A stretch of DNA of 39,079 bases from Bacteroidales bacterium (GCA_016935355.1 JAFGRC010000079.1:1-39079), one strand, 5' to 3'; shown: positions 28,101-35,827, counted from the stretch's first letter. Numbers and translations are program-made. Notes: a model not told the origin generated them from the letters alone.

Positions 28101-28876
28101 ATGTCTGCTGGAATACGATACCGGCATTGTAACCATCTGATCAAAATGAAAATCAGCGAAAGCAATAGCAAGGCCAGATTCCTGTTCCTTCCTCTTTTAA
28201 AAATACTAATGATATCGTTGATCAATAAAAGGATCGCAATCAAGAATATGAATAACAGCGCCGGGGAGAAATATTGTTCCAGTTGTGCAAATCTGAGTTC
28301 GTCCTTGTTGAACCTCACAGAAAATAAATAAATACCTTCCCAGTCGTAAATTGAATATGTGCCCTCAGTGGTTGTGGTAAGCACCTCGGTCGATTTTGGC
28401 AACCTGAGGTCTTCGTGAAAATTATTTTTCAGGAAGTCATTCTCATAGGGATATTCACTTTTTATTAGATACAATCCGAATGCCCTGACGGAATCATTGC
28501 TGTACTGCTTAATAACATACCAGCCGTTTGATATGAACTCAAAGCGTTTATAATCCAGAGCCTTTACGTTGAATGCAGTAAAAGCAATATTGTTATCCGA
28601 CCAGTATATCAGGCTGTCTTCATCATAAGCCAGTAATAAAATACCCTCGTCAGGAGGTATCAACATGCTTAATTCCCAGTTGGCTGCTTTCACCCGTTCA
28701 TGACAACGGTCAATTTCCTGAAACTTCTGCAGCAACTGTTTCTGTAATTTCCTGTGGTAACCGGCTCCGTAATGGAAATTATTTAAAATAGAATCACCTG
28801 TGATCCAGATCACAAAGATCGCAGCCAATATCAGAATAAATCTGAGAAAATACCGCTTATCTGGATTTGAATTCAA
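25148..28876 (-). CDS. Large multi-pass sensor histidine kinase (NtrY-like)
   Basis: At 1242 residues this is unusually long. A first helix (about 11-28) precedes an extracytoplasmic domain (about 30-200). Some seven further helices span about 203-465, a second outer domain about 470-730, helices near 735-758 and 777-800, a third outer loop about 800-925, and a last helix about 930-955. HAMP, a coiled coil and the kinase core follow. His1026 in AHEIKNPLTPMK is the phosphorylation site. The ATPase has the N box INLIKNAIQAI, VSIEDNGKGM and SSGMGLGLSITKNI. It should phosphorylate a response regulator, but none is in the window and no receiver domain is fused. It lies 12 bp after rlmH and 10 bp before the adhesin gene. 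The signal sensed is unknown. Confidence 0.92.
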   Translation of the reverse strand: MNSNPDKRYFLRFILILAAIFVIWITGDSILNNFHYGAGYHRKLQKQLLQKFQEIDRCHERVKAANWELSMLIPPDEGILLLAYDEDSLIYWSDNNIAFTAFNVKALDYKRFEFISNGWYVIKQYSNDSVRAFGLYLIKSEYPYENDFLKNNFHEDLRLPKSTEVLTTTTEGTYSIYDWEGIYLFSVRFNKDELRFAQLEQYFSPALLFIFLIAILLLINDIISIFKRGRNRNLALLLLSLIFILIRWLQCRYRIPADIYELEFFGPVPFAHSSLLPSLGDVLINAALLFFLGIKFNQDLKFTGSLYDHKLERPEYVMISGFILSIAIVFIYTHYVLSNLILHSTISFEISNVANLNTYTFLSLLIMAMHFATLVFMCDKFFRICKESCSIQSILGTFLIISTTLFLILILIPYSFDFWSYIAFILLFVILALIHFKGILSYNYTQLVLILIFFSVYSVVFISYVTRQKTGSNMKVLAEKLAEQHDPVAEYLLQDINDQMVQDELLFGFLFDRNVPYEEIINYLQKSYFNGYWSKYTLNPVECRAYDTLEIPPTRLKYNCYDYYDNLIENGGMKLGEMNFYYLDILDGRIHYLGRIPWTMPDSDIEGVFYLELESRLIAEELGYPELLLDKKYQETGLFQQYSYAKYYRGQLLSRSGDFQYSLNLNTYGLDSTVSDSLISRVNSIEYEKFDGYEHYIYRFANENVIMISKPVITFFDQLISFSYIFLFYYLLVILSMAFRYFSRYSKGMAFNFKNKIRLAIISILLLSLLMVGGGTIYLSIEQYKTTQYNNLSEKIQSVYLELHNMLATLSRLSPAWQGYGYDNLNQFLISLSDVFYTDINLYDPEGNMLATSRAEIFNQGIMGSKMDPVAYYKMVTEKQPEYIHQENIGNLEFLSAYVPFVNTENSLLAFLNLPYFTKENEQRNETTTLIVAMVNIFVLLLLLTFIMTIFISNQIVLPLKLIQQKFGEIKLGKMNEEISYNKRDEIASLVNEYNRMVKELAKSVEMLSRSEREIAWREMAKQIAHEIKNPLTPMKLSIQHLQRTWKDNRENFDEYLEKFTRTLIEQIDNLSFIASEFSNFAKMPKATSTDISLVKAIRSALSLFSNTENVDISFKPEQDDVRVYADQEQLSRAFINLIKNAIQAIPEFQKGRIEIRLEVKDGRALVSIEDNGKGMSEEIQKKLFTHSFTTKSSGMGLGLSITKNIIESFQGNITFKTEVNVGTTFLVELPVFRDSSRDVMK

Positions 28877-28888
28877 TTTGATTTTTGT

Positions 28889-29362
28889 TTATATATGATG
28901 ATAGGGTTCACCGTTCAGAATGGTCAATGCCCGGTACAATTGTTCAACAAAGACGAGCCGGGCCAGCTCATGTGAAAAAGTCATCCGTGAAAGCGCGATC
29001 ATATCCGGAACAGTATTATAAACCGCATCAGAAAATCCGTATGATCCGCCTATTATAAATCCAAGATGGCGTATTCCCTGGTTCATGGATTGCTGTATGA
29101 ATCCAGAAAAAGCCTCTGAACTCATCTGTTTTCCTTTTACATCAAGCAGCACGGGTAAATCAACATTTGACAATTCCTTCATGATCAGCCTTTCTTCACT
29201 TTCCTTATGCCTGCTTGCCGTCGAAACACCTGTTAAGCGCGGTTTACCAAGTGGTATCATCCTGAACGGGATATAATGCCTGATGCGCTTCTCAAATAAT
29301 ACATAGGCTTCCCGTAAGTTATCACGATCATTCTTCCCGATATAACATACTGAAATCTTCAT
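28889..29362 (-). CDS. rlmH: 23S rRNA (pseudouridine-1915 N3)-methyltransferase RlmH
   Basis: At 157 residues this is a full-length SPOUT-family methyltransferase. The trefoil-knot SAM site shows FIIGGSYGFSDAV (about 101-113), and the C-terminal block SRMTFSHELARLVFVEQLYRA with the terminal EPYHH is diagnostic. RlmH methylates N3 of pseudouridine 1915 in helix 69 of 23S rRNA on assembled 70S ribosomes, using S-adenosylmethionine. It is the first gene of the long minus-strand run. It is divergent from the DUF4783 gene, and the neighbouring DUF4783-nadC order is one I associate with rlmH in Bacteroidota. Identification is certain. Confidence 0.97.
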   Translation of the reverse strand: MKISVCYIGKNDRDNLREAYVLFEKRIRHYIPFRMIPLGKPRLTGVSTASRHKESEERLIMKELSNVDLPVLLDVKGKQMSSEAFSGFIQQSMNQGIRHLGFIIGGSYGFSDAVYNTVPDMIALSRMTFSHELARLVFVEQLYRALTILNGEPYHHI

Positions 29363-29430
29363 ATAATCCTGATATAAAACTCAGATTTTGGCCTGAATTT
29401 TGCTTGATTATATTAATCCAACTAAATCAT

Positions 29431-29438
29431 TAAATTTG
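29431..29438 (+). promoter_or_regulatory. Probable -7 promoter element for the DUF4783-nadC operon
   Basis: TAAATTTG fits TAnnTTTG exactly. TTG at 29404-29406 or TTTG at 29399-29402 could be the -33 part, but the spacing of 24-28 bp is longer than ideal. Transcription would begin near 29444, after the first possible ATG at 29443. This favours the ATG at 29488 as the translation start. Confidence 0.45.
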
Positions 29439-29487
29439 TATTATGAATTGTCTGCATGCCAGTTCAAAAATAAACTTTATTTTGCAT

Positions 29488-29928
29488 ATGCGCATATTAT
29501 ACTTTTCTGTGAAAAACAACTGTTCAAAATTCCTATACATTCTGATCTTTCCCCTGATTTTTTCTGCTGTTTTGTTTGCCGGTCAGCAGACAAGCGATCT
29601 TCCCAAGGATATTATAAACGCTTTAAAAACCGGTAATGCTGAAACTTTGTCCGGGTACTTCAATACCAGTCTGGAACTTGCCATGCCATCTGCCAAGGAT
29701 GATATATACAGCAGTCAACAGTCAAAGCAGATTGTAAGGGATTTCTTTACAAAACATGTGCCAATTGATTTTACAGTCCTGCATAAAGGCGGTCCGGCTG
29801 AATCGCAATATGCCATCGGCAGTCTTTCCACAAAAAATGGTAATTTCAGGGTAACATTACTGATCAAGCTAAGAGACGATAAGCCATATATCCATCAACT
29901 CCGATTCGAACAGGAAAATGCCGACTGA
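29488..29928 (+). CDS. DUF4783 family secreted protein
   Basis: The frame is open from 29443, but I choose the ATG at 29488 (146 residues). A signal peptide then begins MRILYFSVKNNC with the hydrophobic core FLYILIFPLIFSAVLFAG, and a -7 box lies just before 29443. The mature part, LPKDIINALKTGNAETLSGYF and onward, matches the DUF4783 family, small alpha+beta proteins of the NTF2-like type in Bacteroidota with no known activity. It should be periplasmic. Its stop overlaps the nadC start by 11 bp, so the two are translated from one mRNA. The link between a periplasmic NTF2-like protein and NAD synthesis is positional only. Confidence 0.85.
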   Translation: MRILYFSVKNNCSKFLYILIFPLIFSAVLFAGQQTSDLPKDIINALKTGNAETLSGYFNTSLELAMPSAKDDIYSSQQSKQIVRDFFTKHVPIDFTVLHKGGPAESQYAIGSLSTKNGNFRVTLLIKLRDDKPYIHQLRFEQENAD

Positions 29929-30802
29929 CTATTTTGATGAATTCATCGATAATGCGCTGAAAGAAGATATAGGAGACGGCGATCATACTTCATTGGCATG
30001 CATCCCTGAAAACGCAAAAGGCAAAGCACAGCTTCTTGTAAAAGAACACGGCATACTGGCAGGAGTTGTTTTGGCCATCCGAATTTTCAGAAAACTGGAT
30101 CCGGAGGTTAAGATTGAAACTTTTCTCACCGACGGCGACCAGGTCAATCCTTCAGATATCGCATTTGTGGTTGAAGGAAAGGTACGTGCCTTGCTACAAG
30201 CCGAAAGACTGGTATTGAACATCATGCAACGAATGAGCGGCATCGCTACGGTTACCAACAAATATGTAAAGGCTTTGGATGGTATGAAAACCAGGATCCT
30301 GGATACCCGTAAGACCACTCCCGGTATGCGTCTGCTCGAAAAAGCGGCCGTGAAGGCTGGGGGTGGTGAAAATCACAGATTCGGATTGTACGATATGATT
30401 CTGATTAAGGACAATCATATTGATTTTGCCGGCAACATACCCAGTGCAATTGAACGGGCCCAGCAATATATGGAAAAACTGGGAAAGCATCTGCGAATAG
30501 AAATTGAGGCCCGTAATCTGGATGATATAAAAACCATAATGAAAATTGGTGGTATCGACCGGATCATGCTCGATAATTTTTCCGTCGAAGATACCCGCAT
30601 TGCAGTAAAAATGATCAATGGCCGGTTTGAAACGGAATCTTCAGGCGGGATCCGGTTCGAGAACCTCAGGGAATATGCTGAATGTGGCGTTGATTACATT
30701 TCAATCGGATCCCTCACCCATCAGCTGAAAAGCCTCGATCTGAGTCTGAAAGCCCTAAATTATAAACCTGATGAGTTCGGCCCGACCCACACCTACCTAT
30801 AA
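29918..30802 (+). CDS. nadC: Nicotinate-nucleotide pyrophosphorylase (carboxylating), NadC
   Basis: This 294-residue enzyme converts quinolinate and phosphoribosyl pyrophosphate to nicotinate mononucleotide, CO2 and pyrophosphate, the third step of de novo NAD synthesis in the cytoplasm. Signatures are the N-terminal EDIGDGDHTSLA, QRMSGIAT, ILDTRKTTPGMRLLEK near residues 127-142, GGGENHRFGL, IKDNHI, and the barrel end DYISIGSLTHQ. Length and motifs are normal. The start MPTDYFDEF overlaps the end of the DUF4783 gene by 11 bp in a different frame. nadA and nadB are not in the window. The next gene in many relatives would be a YihY-family membrane protein; here only a remnant of it remains. Confidence 0.97.
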   Translation: MPTDYFDEFIDNALKEDIGDGDHTSLACIPENAKGKAQLLVKEHGILAGVVLAIRIFRKLDPEVKIETFLTDGDQVNPSDIAFVVEGKVRALLQAERLVLNIMQRMSGIATVTNKYVKALDGMKTRILDTRKTTPGMRLLEKAAVKAGGGENHRFGLYDMILIKDNHIDFAGNIPSAIERAQQYMEKLGKHLRIEIEARNLDDIKTIMKIGGIDRIMLDNFSVEDTRIAVKMINGRFETESSGGIRFENLREYAECGVDYISIGSLTHQLKSLDLSLKALNYKPDEFGPTHTYL

Positions 30803-31005
30803 AATATTTAACAGCCAGATCCACAAAATGTTTGATTATTTCAAACGCGTCACCTTTCAGGGAACTTTACGGTTCAATTGGAATATTGATCGGTATCATG
30901 CTGTGGATGAATATCAATTCGATTGTGTTGCTGTCGGGATTTGAGCTGAACGCCAGCATCTACAATGCCCATTCCAGGTTGCTGACTGAACCTAGTCTTA
31001 TTTAA
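30803..31005 (+). pseudogene. C-terminal remnant of a YihY/BrkB-family membrane protein
   Basis: Read in the frame of TAC at 30868, this encodes ELYGSIGILIGIMLWMNINS, then IVLLSGFELNASIYNAHSRL, ending at a TAA at 31003-31005. This is the last membrane helix and the GFELNA signature of the YihY/UPF0761 (formerly 'ribonuclease BN') family, whose members are about 300 residues long. The part before it is open back to about the nadC stop but short: only some 45-65 residues remain, without a start codon for a membrane protein. More than three quarters of the gene is therefore missing. No insertion sequence or target duplication was seen, so simple deletion with decay is likely. Similarity is clearest at 30868-30975; the left boundary is uncertain. 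Confidence 0.75.
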
Positions 31006-31029
31006 ACTGTTTAGTAATATACAAAGAAT

Positions 31030-31674
31030 ATGACTGTGTCGGAATTTTTCAATAAAGGAAGGGAATATCGCCTGTCGAGGCTTGAAATTGACATGCTGGA
31101 TCACAATCCGTACGTGCAATTTCAAAACTGGCTCCAGGAAGCCATTCAGGCTGAAATCCCTGATCCGACAGCGATGAGCCTTTCTACTTCCACACCGGGA
31201 GGCAGACCGTCGTCACGTATTATACTGCTTAAAGATCTGAACCCTGAAGGATTTGTGTTTTTTACCAACTACGAAAGTAAAAAAGGTTCACAGATAAATG
31301 AAAATCCTTTGGGGGCATTATTGTTTTTCTGGCCTGAACTGGAAAGGCAGGTGAGAATAGAAGGCAGGATCAGTAAAATAATATCTGAGAAATCCGATGA
31401 ATATTTTTATTCCCGGCCTCAGGGAGGAAAAATCAGCGCATGGGCATCACCTCAAAGCCAGCCCATACCCAACAGGGAATATCTGGAAAACCTGCAGGAA
31501 GATTATCAAAAGCTCTTTAAAACAAGGGAGCTGAAAAGACCCGGGCACTGGGGCGGATATATGCTGAAACCAGACCTTTTTGAGTTCTGGCAGGGGCGGG
31601 CAAACCGGTTACATGACAGATTTGAATACAACCTGAAAGGGCACATCTGGGAGATCCACAGGCTGGCACCTTAA
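31030..31674 (+). CDS. pdxH: Pyridoxamine 5'-phosphate oxidase
   Basis: This 214-residue flavoenzyme has the normal length and hallmarks: RPSSRIILLKDLNPEGFVFFTNYESKKG (given here as parts SSRIILLK, GFVFFTNY and SKKG, residues about 58-88), ALLFFWPELERQVRIEG, ASPQSQPI, and the C-terminal FEFWQGRANRLHDR. It oxidises pyridoxine- and pyridoxamine-5'-phosphate to pyridoxal-5'-phosphate with FMN and O2 in the cytoplasm. Need for O2 suggests the organism meets oxygen at least at times (inference). The start MTVSEFFNKGREYRL is 24 bp after the YihY remnant. It converges on another FMN split-barrel gene with only 4 bp between the stops. Confidence 0.96.
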   Translation: MTVSEFFNKGREYRLSRLEIDMLDHNPYVQFQNWLQEAIQAEIPDPTAMSLSTSTPGGRPSSRIILLKDLNPEGFVFFTNYESKKGSQINENPLGALLFFWPELERQVRIEGRISKIISEKSDEYFYSRPQGGKISAWASPQSQPIPNREYLENLQEDYQKLFKTRELKRPGHWGGYMLKPDLFEFWQGRANRLHDRFEYNLKGHIWEIHRLAP

Positions 31675-31678
31675 AAAT

Positions 31679-32101
31679 TCAGAAAATTATGATCTCTTTT
31701 GGTTTCAGGTTTGTTTCCATAGACCAGAAATGTGCTTCGCCATGCGGGATCCTGAAAATGATCAATCCGGGACTGTCGCTGGTTAATCCGAATTCCTTCA
31801 GGAACGGACGTTCTTTCAGAATCCTTTCCTTTAAGGCTTTGTCATCGACGAATTCAGCTTTGCCGGCAATGCGAAGCATGGTTCCGATCTCATTTTCATA
31901 CCTGCAAAAACATACTTCTGTTTTGGGATTTATTTTGATCTGCCGGTACATGTCCTTAATACTCCCGGTCTGAAAATAAAAACCGGTCTCATCGGCAAAC
32001 CAGAATCCCAGAGCCCTTACACGGGGCTGATCTCCTTCTGCCGTTGCCAGATAGCAAACCGGGTTATCATTGGCAAATTTGATGCAATCACGTTGATCCA
32101 T
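31679..32101 (-). CDS. Small FMN-binding split-barrel protein (pyridoxamine 5'-phosphate oxidase-like)
   Basis: This 140-residue protein has the general stress protein 26/PPOX-like split-barrel pattern: an N-terminal helix, VCYLATAEGDQPRVRALGF (about 16-34), then strands GFYFQTGS, KTEVCFCRYE and LRIAGKAEFV. It lacks the C-terminal RxNRxHDR signature of true PdxH, so PLP synthesis is not expected. Members of this group bind FMN, F420 or haem and reduce or sequester small molecules; the substrate cannot be told. It is cytoplasmic and tail-to-tail with pdxH. It lies 82 bp downstream of valS on the same strand, possibly with its own promoter. Confidence 0.85.
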   Translation of the reverse strand: MDQRDCIKFANDNPVCYLATAEGDQPRVRALGFWFADETGFYFQTGSIKDMYRQIKINPKTEVCFCRYENEIGTMLRIAGKAEFVDDKALKERILKERPFLKEFGLTSDSPGLIIFRIPHGEAHFWSMETNLKPKEIIIF

Positions 32102-32183
32102 ATAATGTGAAAATTTAATAAGAAAAATACCTGCAGAAGTTATTAGTATATTGTATTCTTATCAATTCCCAATTCCTGATTTT

Positions 32184-34820
32184 CTATTCCTGGTTTTTCC
32201 CCATCGTCCTGATGCGTTCTTCCAGAGACCTTATCTTTGCTTCGGTATCTCTCTTTTTCCTTTGCTCTTTTTTGATCACTGCATCCGGGGCATTGTCAAT
32301 AAACTGCTTGTTGTCCAGCTTCATCATAACAGATTTTAAAAATCCCCTGTTGTATTCCAGTTCCTTCCTGAGCTTCTGCAATTCGTTCTCATGATCGTGC
32401 AGGTCTCCAAGCGGAATATAATATTCTGCTGTGGCAGTAATCAGGCTAACTGCTCCGTCAACCCGTCCGGTCGTCATTGTGATTGCCGATAAATTACCCA
32501 GGCGTCTGATCACGGCATCGAATCCGGTGTCATATCCTGCCGCCCGAATCTTCAGTTCCAGCTTTTCTTTTTGCGGAATTTGTTTTTCCTTCCGGGTATT
32601 TCTGATAAAACCAATTATTTCCCTGGCACGTTCAAAGTTGCTTATTGCATCCCTGTCGAATGTCTCGCTTTCCGGCATCCGTTCAAACATAATGCTCGAT
32701 TCAGAAGGCTGGTCTTTCATCAACTGCCAGATCTCTTCCGTGATAAAAGGAAGAAAAGGGTGCAGTAACTTCAGCAGCACCCTGAACATATCGATGGTTG
32801 CCCTTTGTGTATGCCGGTCCATCGGCTTTTGATATCCCGGTTTGATGATTTCGAGGTACCAGGAGGCAAATTCATCCCAGAAAAGCTTATATACGGTCAT
32901 CAATGCCTCTGAGATCCTGTATTGTTCAAAATTATCATTGATTTCGGCAATACCCTGTTTCAGCCTTTCTTGAAACCACCGCATTGCTGTATCTGAAGCC
33001 TCAGGTGTTTCGAGCTCCTGATCAACCTGCCACGATTTCACGAGCCTGAAAGCATTCCATATTTTATTCGTAAAATTGCGTCCCTGCTCAGGAAGACTTT
33101 CGTCAAACAACAGATCGTTACCAGCCGGAGAGCATAACATCATTCCCATGCGAACACCGTCGGCGCTGTATTTTTTTATCAGTTCCAGCGGATCGGGAGA
33201 ATTTCCGAGCGATTTTGACATTTTCCGCCTCTGGGTATCACGTACGATACCGGTCAGATAAACACATTTGAATGGTTTTTCCCGGGTATATTCGTAACCC
33301 GCCATGATCATCCTGGCAACCCAGAAAAACAATATTTCAGGTGCTGTGATCAGATCATCGGTAGGATAATAATATTTCATGTCGGTATTTCCGGGATTCC
33401 TGATTCCGTCAAATACCGATACCGGCCACAGCCATGAAGAAAACCATGTATCAAGCACATCTTCATCCTGACGCAGGTCCGAAACAGAAAGGTTTTTATT
33501 TCCTGTTTTTTCTTTTGCAAGTTCCAGTGCTCCATTCAAATCAGGTGCAACAACATAGTCCTGAGTTTCTCCAATATAATAGGCCGGGATCCGGTGCCCC
33601 CACCAGAGTTGACGCGAAATACACCAGTCCCTGATATTCTCCATCCAATAACGGTAAGTGTTCATATACTTTACCGGTAACAGCCTGATCTGTCCGTTCA
33701 GTACATTTTCCAGTGCGGGGACTGCCATTTCCTTCATCTTCAAAAACCACTGCATGGAAAGCCGGGGTTCAATAACGCATTCCGTACGTTCCGAATATCC
33801 GATTTTATTAATATATTCTTCCTCCTTCACCAGCAATCCTTCCCGCCTGAGCTGCTTCACCACAAGCTCCCGTGCTTCAAAACGGCCGGTCCCGATAAAA
33901 ACTTCAGCTTTACTGTTAAGGGTTCCGTCATCGTTAAAAATGTCAATGACCGGAAGATTGAACTTCAAACCTATTTCGTAATCGTTGATATCATGTGCCG
34001 GAGTAATTTTAAGGCAGCCTGTACCAAACTCCACATCCACATACTCGTCTTCAATAATTGGCACAATGCGGTTTACCAGCGGGACAACCACCTTTTTGCC
34101 TTTCAGGTGTCCGTATCTTTCATCCCGGGGATTGATGCAAACTGCAGTATCGCCCAAAATGGTCTCGGGCCGTGTTGTGGCAACCGTAAGAAATCCGTCA
34201 CCACCTGAGATCCTGTAATTCACATAATACAGTTTTGATTTGACTTCACGGTAGTTCACCTCCTCATCTGATACCGCAGTCTTTGCCTGAGGGTCCCAGT
34301 TCACCATTCGTACAGCACGGTAAATTCTCCCCTTGTTGTATAAATCAACAAACACCCGGATCACACTCTCGCTCATGTCCTCATCCATGGTAAATTTTGT
34401 GCGGTCCCAGTCGCACGAAGCGCCCAGCTTCTTTAACTGCTCAAGTATAATCCCCCCGTGTTTCCGTTTCCATTCCCAAGCATGTTCAAGAAACTGCTCC
34501 CGGGTAATCTGATCCTTTTCAATCCCTTCACTTTTAAGTTTGGCCACAACCCTTGCTTCCGTGGCAATCGAAGCATGATCGGTCCCCGGTACCCAGCATG
34601 CATTTTTTCCAAGCATCCGTGCCCTTCTGACCAGAATGTCCTGAATGGAGTTGTTGAGCATATGTCCCATATGCAAAACGCCTGTAACATTCGGAGGCGG
34701 AATCACAATGGTAAAGGGCTGGCGCCCATCCGGCACCGATCTGAAAAATCCCTTGTCAAGCCAATATGCATACCATTTTTCCTCAACCTGCCCGGGATTA
34801 TACTTGGCTGGAATATCCAT
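32184..34820 (-). CDS. valS: Valyl-tRNA synthetase
   Basis: This 878-residue class I aminoacyl-tRNA synthetase is full length for Bacteroidota. The HIGH-type motif is in [14 protein letters not shown] (His51-Met-Gly-His54). The editing domain shows [22 protein letters not shown] is at 533-537 ([18 protein letters not shown]), followed by the anticodon-binding helices. A C-terminal coiled-coil tRNA arm runs from about 815 to 870 ([37 protein letters not shown]). It charges tRNA-Val with valine using ATP and hydrolyses mischarged Thr-tRNA-Val in the editing site. The start [17 protein letters not shown] is the conserved N-terminus. A promoter-like box about 115 bp upstream implies a long leader. 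Identification is certain. Confidence 0.98.
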   Translation of the reverse strand: MDIPAKYNPGQVEEKWYAYWLDKGFFRSVPDGRQPFTIVIPPPNVTGVLHMGHMLNNSIQDILVRRARMLGKNACWVPGTDHASIATEARVVAKLKSEGIEKDQITREQFLEHAWEWKRKHGGIILEQLKKLGASCDWDRTKFTMDEDMSESVIRVFVDLYNKGRIYRAVRMVNWDPQAKTAVSDEEVNYREVKSKLYYVNYRISGGDGFLTVATTRPETILGDTAVCINPRDERYGHLKGKKVVVPLVNRIVPIIEDEYVDVEFGTGCLKITPAHDINDYEIGLKFNLPVIDIFNDDGTLNSKAEVFIGTGRFEARELVVKQLRREGLLVKEEEYINKIGYSERTECVIEPRLSMQWFLKMKEMAVPALENVLNGQIRLLPVKYMNTYRYWMENIRDWCISRQLWWGHRIPAYYIGETQDYVVAPDLNGALELAKEKTGNKNLSVSDLRQDEDVLDTWFSSWLWPVSVFDGIRNPGNTDMKYYYPTDDLITAPEILFFWVARMIMAGYEYTREKPFKCVYLTGIVRDTQRRKMSKSLGNSPDPLELIKKYSADGVRMGMMLCSPAGNDLLFDESLPEQGRNFTNKIWNAFRLVKSWQVDQELETPEASDTAMRWFQERLKQGIAEINDNFEQYRISEALMTVYKLFWDEFASWYLEIIKPGYQKPMDRHTQRATIDMFRVLLKLLHPFLPFITEEIWQLMKDQPSESSIMFERMPESETFDRDAISNFERAREIIGFIRNTRKEKQIPQKEKLELKIRAAGYDTGFDAVIRRLGNLSAITMTTGRVDGAVSLITATAEYYIPLGDLHDHENELQKLRKELEYNRGFLKSVMMKLDNKQFIDNAPDAVIKKEQRKKRDTEAKIRSLEERIRTMGKNQE

Positions 34821-34934
34821 AATTTTTACTATGTTTTAAGGCAGCCGGCCATCAAAGGATTTGTTTTCATCAGTTACATGATTACCAACCGGTTTGAGAA
34901 CATCCTGAACATGAGATCCGGCATTAAATCCGGA

Positions 34935-34942
34935 CAAAATTA
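34935..34942 (-). promoter_or_regulatory. Possible -7 promoter element of valS
   Basis: On the minus strand this reads TAATTTTG, an exact TAnnTTTG match. It would give a leader of about 108 nt before the valS ATG, unusually long among the genes here. A -33 TTTG is not evident. Confidence 0.4.
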
Positions 34943-35134
34943 AAACTTTTCAGGAATTAACTGCAGGTCATTTACATCAGGTTATCAATACTTCCTGAAT
35001 TGAACTGATTTACATCTTTTAATATTTTGCCATGCACTGTTCTCCGGTTGCCGCCTGTATCCTTTGTCCACTTTTGCGCATCATTAATGTGTATAAAAAA
35101 CAGAATTGTGCAAACAGTTTATGATTTTTTCATT

Positions 35135-35142
35135 TATTTTTG
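35135..35142 (+). promoter_or_regulatory. Possible -7 promoter element of the DUF1573 gene
   Basis: TATTTTTG matches TAnnTTTG and lies 47 bp before the ATG at 35190. The -33 half is not clear. Confidence 0.4.
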
Positions 35143-35189
35143 CATCATTTATAAAATCATTGACGTATCAGAATTAAATTTCACCGATA

Positions 35190-35603
35190 ATGAAAAAATT
35201 CCTTTCTGTCCTGACGATATCTATATTTTATGTTTCACTGAGCTGCTCACAGAGTCTGCAGTCAGACAACAGAAACAATATCGACGGATTGGCAATCCGG
35301 TTCGAGGAAACAGAACATGATTATGGTAACATAGCTGAAGGAGGTGATGGCACATATGAATTTATTTTTCAAAATATTGGCAGTGAGCCTTTGTTGCTGA
35401 ACAATGTCAGGTCTTCATGCGGCTGTACTGTGCCTGAGTGGTCAAAAGAGCCGATCCCTGCAGGAGAAACAGGAATCATAAAGGTCAGTTATAATACCCG
35501 GATCACAGGTTCATTTTCAAAATCCATAACAGTATATACCAGCGCAGATGAAAAGCCTGTAGTTCTAGTTATTAAAGGTAACGTTAAAGAAGCGGCAGAT
35601 TAA
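35190..35603 (+). CDS. DUF1573 family lipoprotein
   Basis: This 137-residue protein has an N-terminal signal (MKKFLSVLTISIFYVSLSC) ending in the lipobox-like VSLSC, so Cys19 is probably lipidated and the protein anchored to the envelope. The rest is a single Ig-like DUF1573 domain: FEETEHDYGNIAEGGDGTYEFIF, NIGSEPLLLNNVRSSCGCTVPEW (in parts), YNTRITGSFSKSITVYTS and VLVIKGNV. The SSCGCT motif at about 83-88 is the family hallmark. DUF1573 proteins are numerous in Bacteroidota and have no defined biochemical role; a fold like ASPM/SPD-2/Hydin domains suggests protein-protein binding. The gene appears monocistronic, with a -7 box upstream and inverted repeats downstream. Confidence 0.88.
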   Translation: MKKFLSVLTISIFYVSLSCSQSLQSDNRNNIDGLAIRFEETEHDYGNIAEGGDGTYEFIFQNIGSEPLLLNNVRSSCGCTVPEWSKEPIPAGETGIIKVSYNTRITGSFSKSITVYTSADEKPVVLVIKGNVKEAAD

Positions 35604-35827
35604 TTACGGGTATGAAACCCAAAAGCAAGCTTTGGTAACTTATTCCGCAGCAAGTTACGGAGAACCGAGTTTACGAGCTGGGCAAAGCCAATTAAACCCT
35701 CCGACTTAATCGGGATGACTCCCTTCGGTTCGGGACAGGCAGTGCAGTAGTTGTTTGACCAACAATTTTAATACGATACACTTTATAATTTGAGTTTCAC
35801 GAATAAATCTTTATAACTGATCACAAA
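35604..35827. repeat. 224-bp gap with clustered inverted repeats
   Basis: No gene is seen. Short inverted repeats follow each other: CCAAA/TTTGG (35619-35623, 35631-35635), GTAACTT/AAGTTAC (35635-35641, 35652-35658), CCGA/TCGG around 35701-35713, and TTGTT/AACAA (35751-35755, 35761-35765) followed by TTTT. Base composition at 35640-35745 is more G/C-rich than other gaps in the window, unlike an A/T-rich promoter region. It might be a dispersed intergenic repeat or terminator relic. A TATAATTTG at 35784-35792 is a degenerate -7 candidate for the aminotransferase. Confidence 0.4.

Larger units (their letters stand above)
34821..35189. other. 369-bp divergent intergenic region between valS and the DUF1573 gene
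   Basis: No gene is recognised here. It holds promoter-like boxes for both flanking genes (34935-34942 minus, 35135-35142 plus). It also holds a 5-bp inverted repeat TCCGG/CCGGA with a short A/T loop at about 34917-34934, which would sit at the very start of the valS leader. The middle (about 34950-35100) shows nothing I can name. A plus-strand open frame reaching in from valS (to 34943) is a shadow of that gene. Confidence 0.6.

Noticed and set aside
30803-31029. Small new gene starting at the ATG at about 30829 (MFDYFKRVTFQ)
   Set aside because: That frame meets a stop within about 40 codons or less of usable sequence, whereas another frame shows clear YihY-family C-terminal similarity.
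34458-34943. 161-residue plus-strand open frame reaching from valS into the upstream gap
   Set aside because: Most of it is antisense to the conserved N-terminus of valS; the translation shows no family features and the tail in the gap is short.
35640-35745. Possible tRNA or riboswitch in the G/C-richer part of the gap
   Set aside because: No cloverleaf, TPsiC-like arm or known aptamer core could be built; only short independent stems are present.
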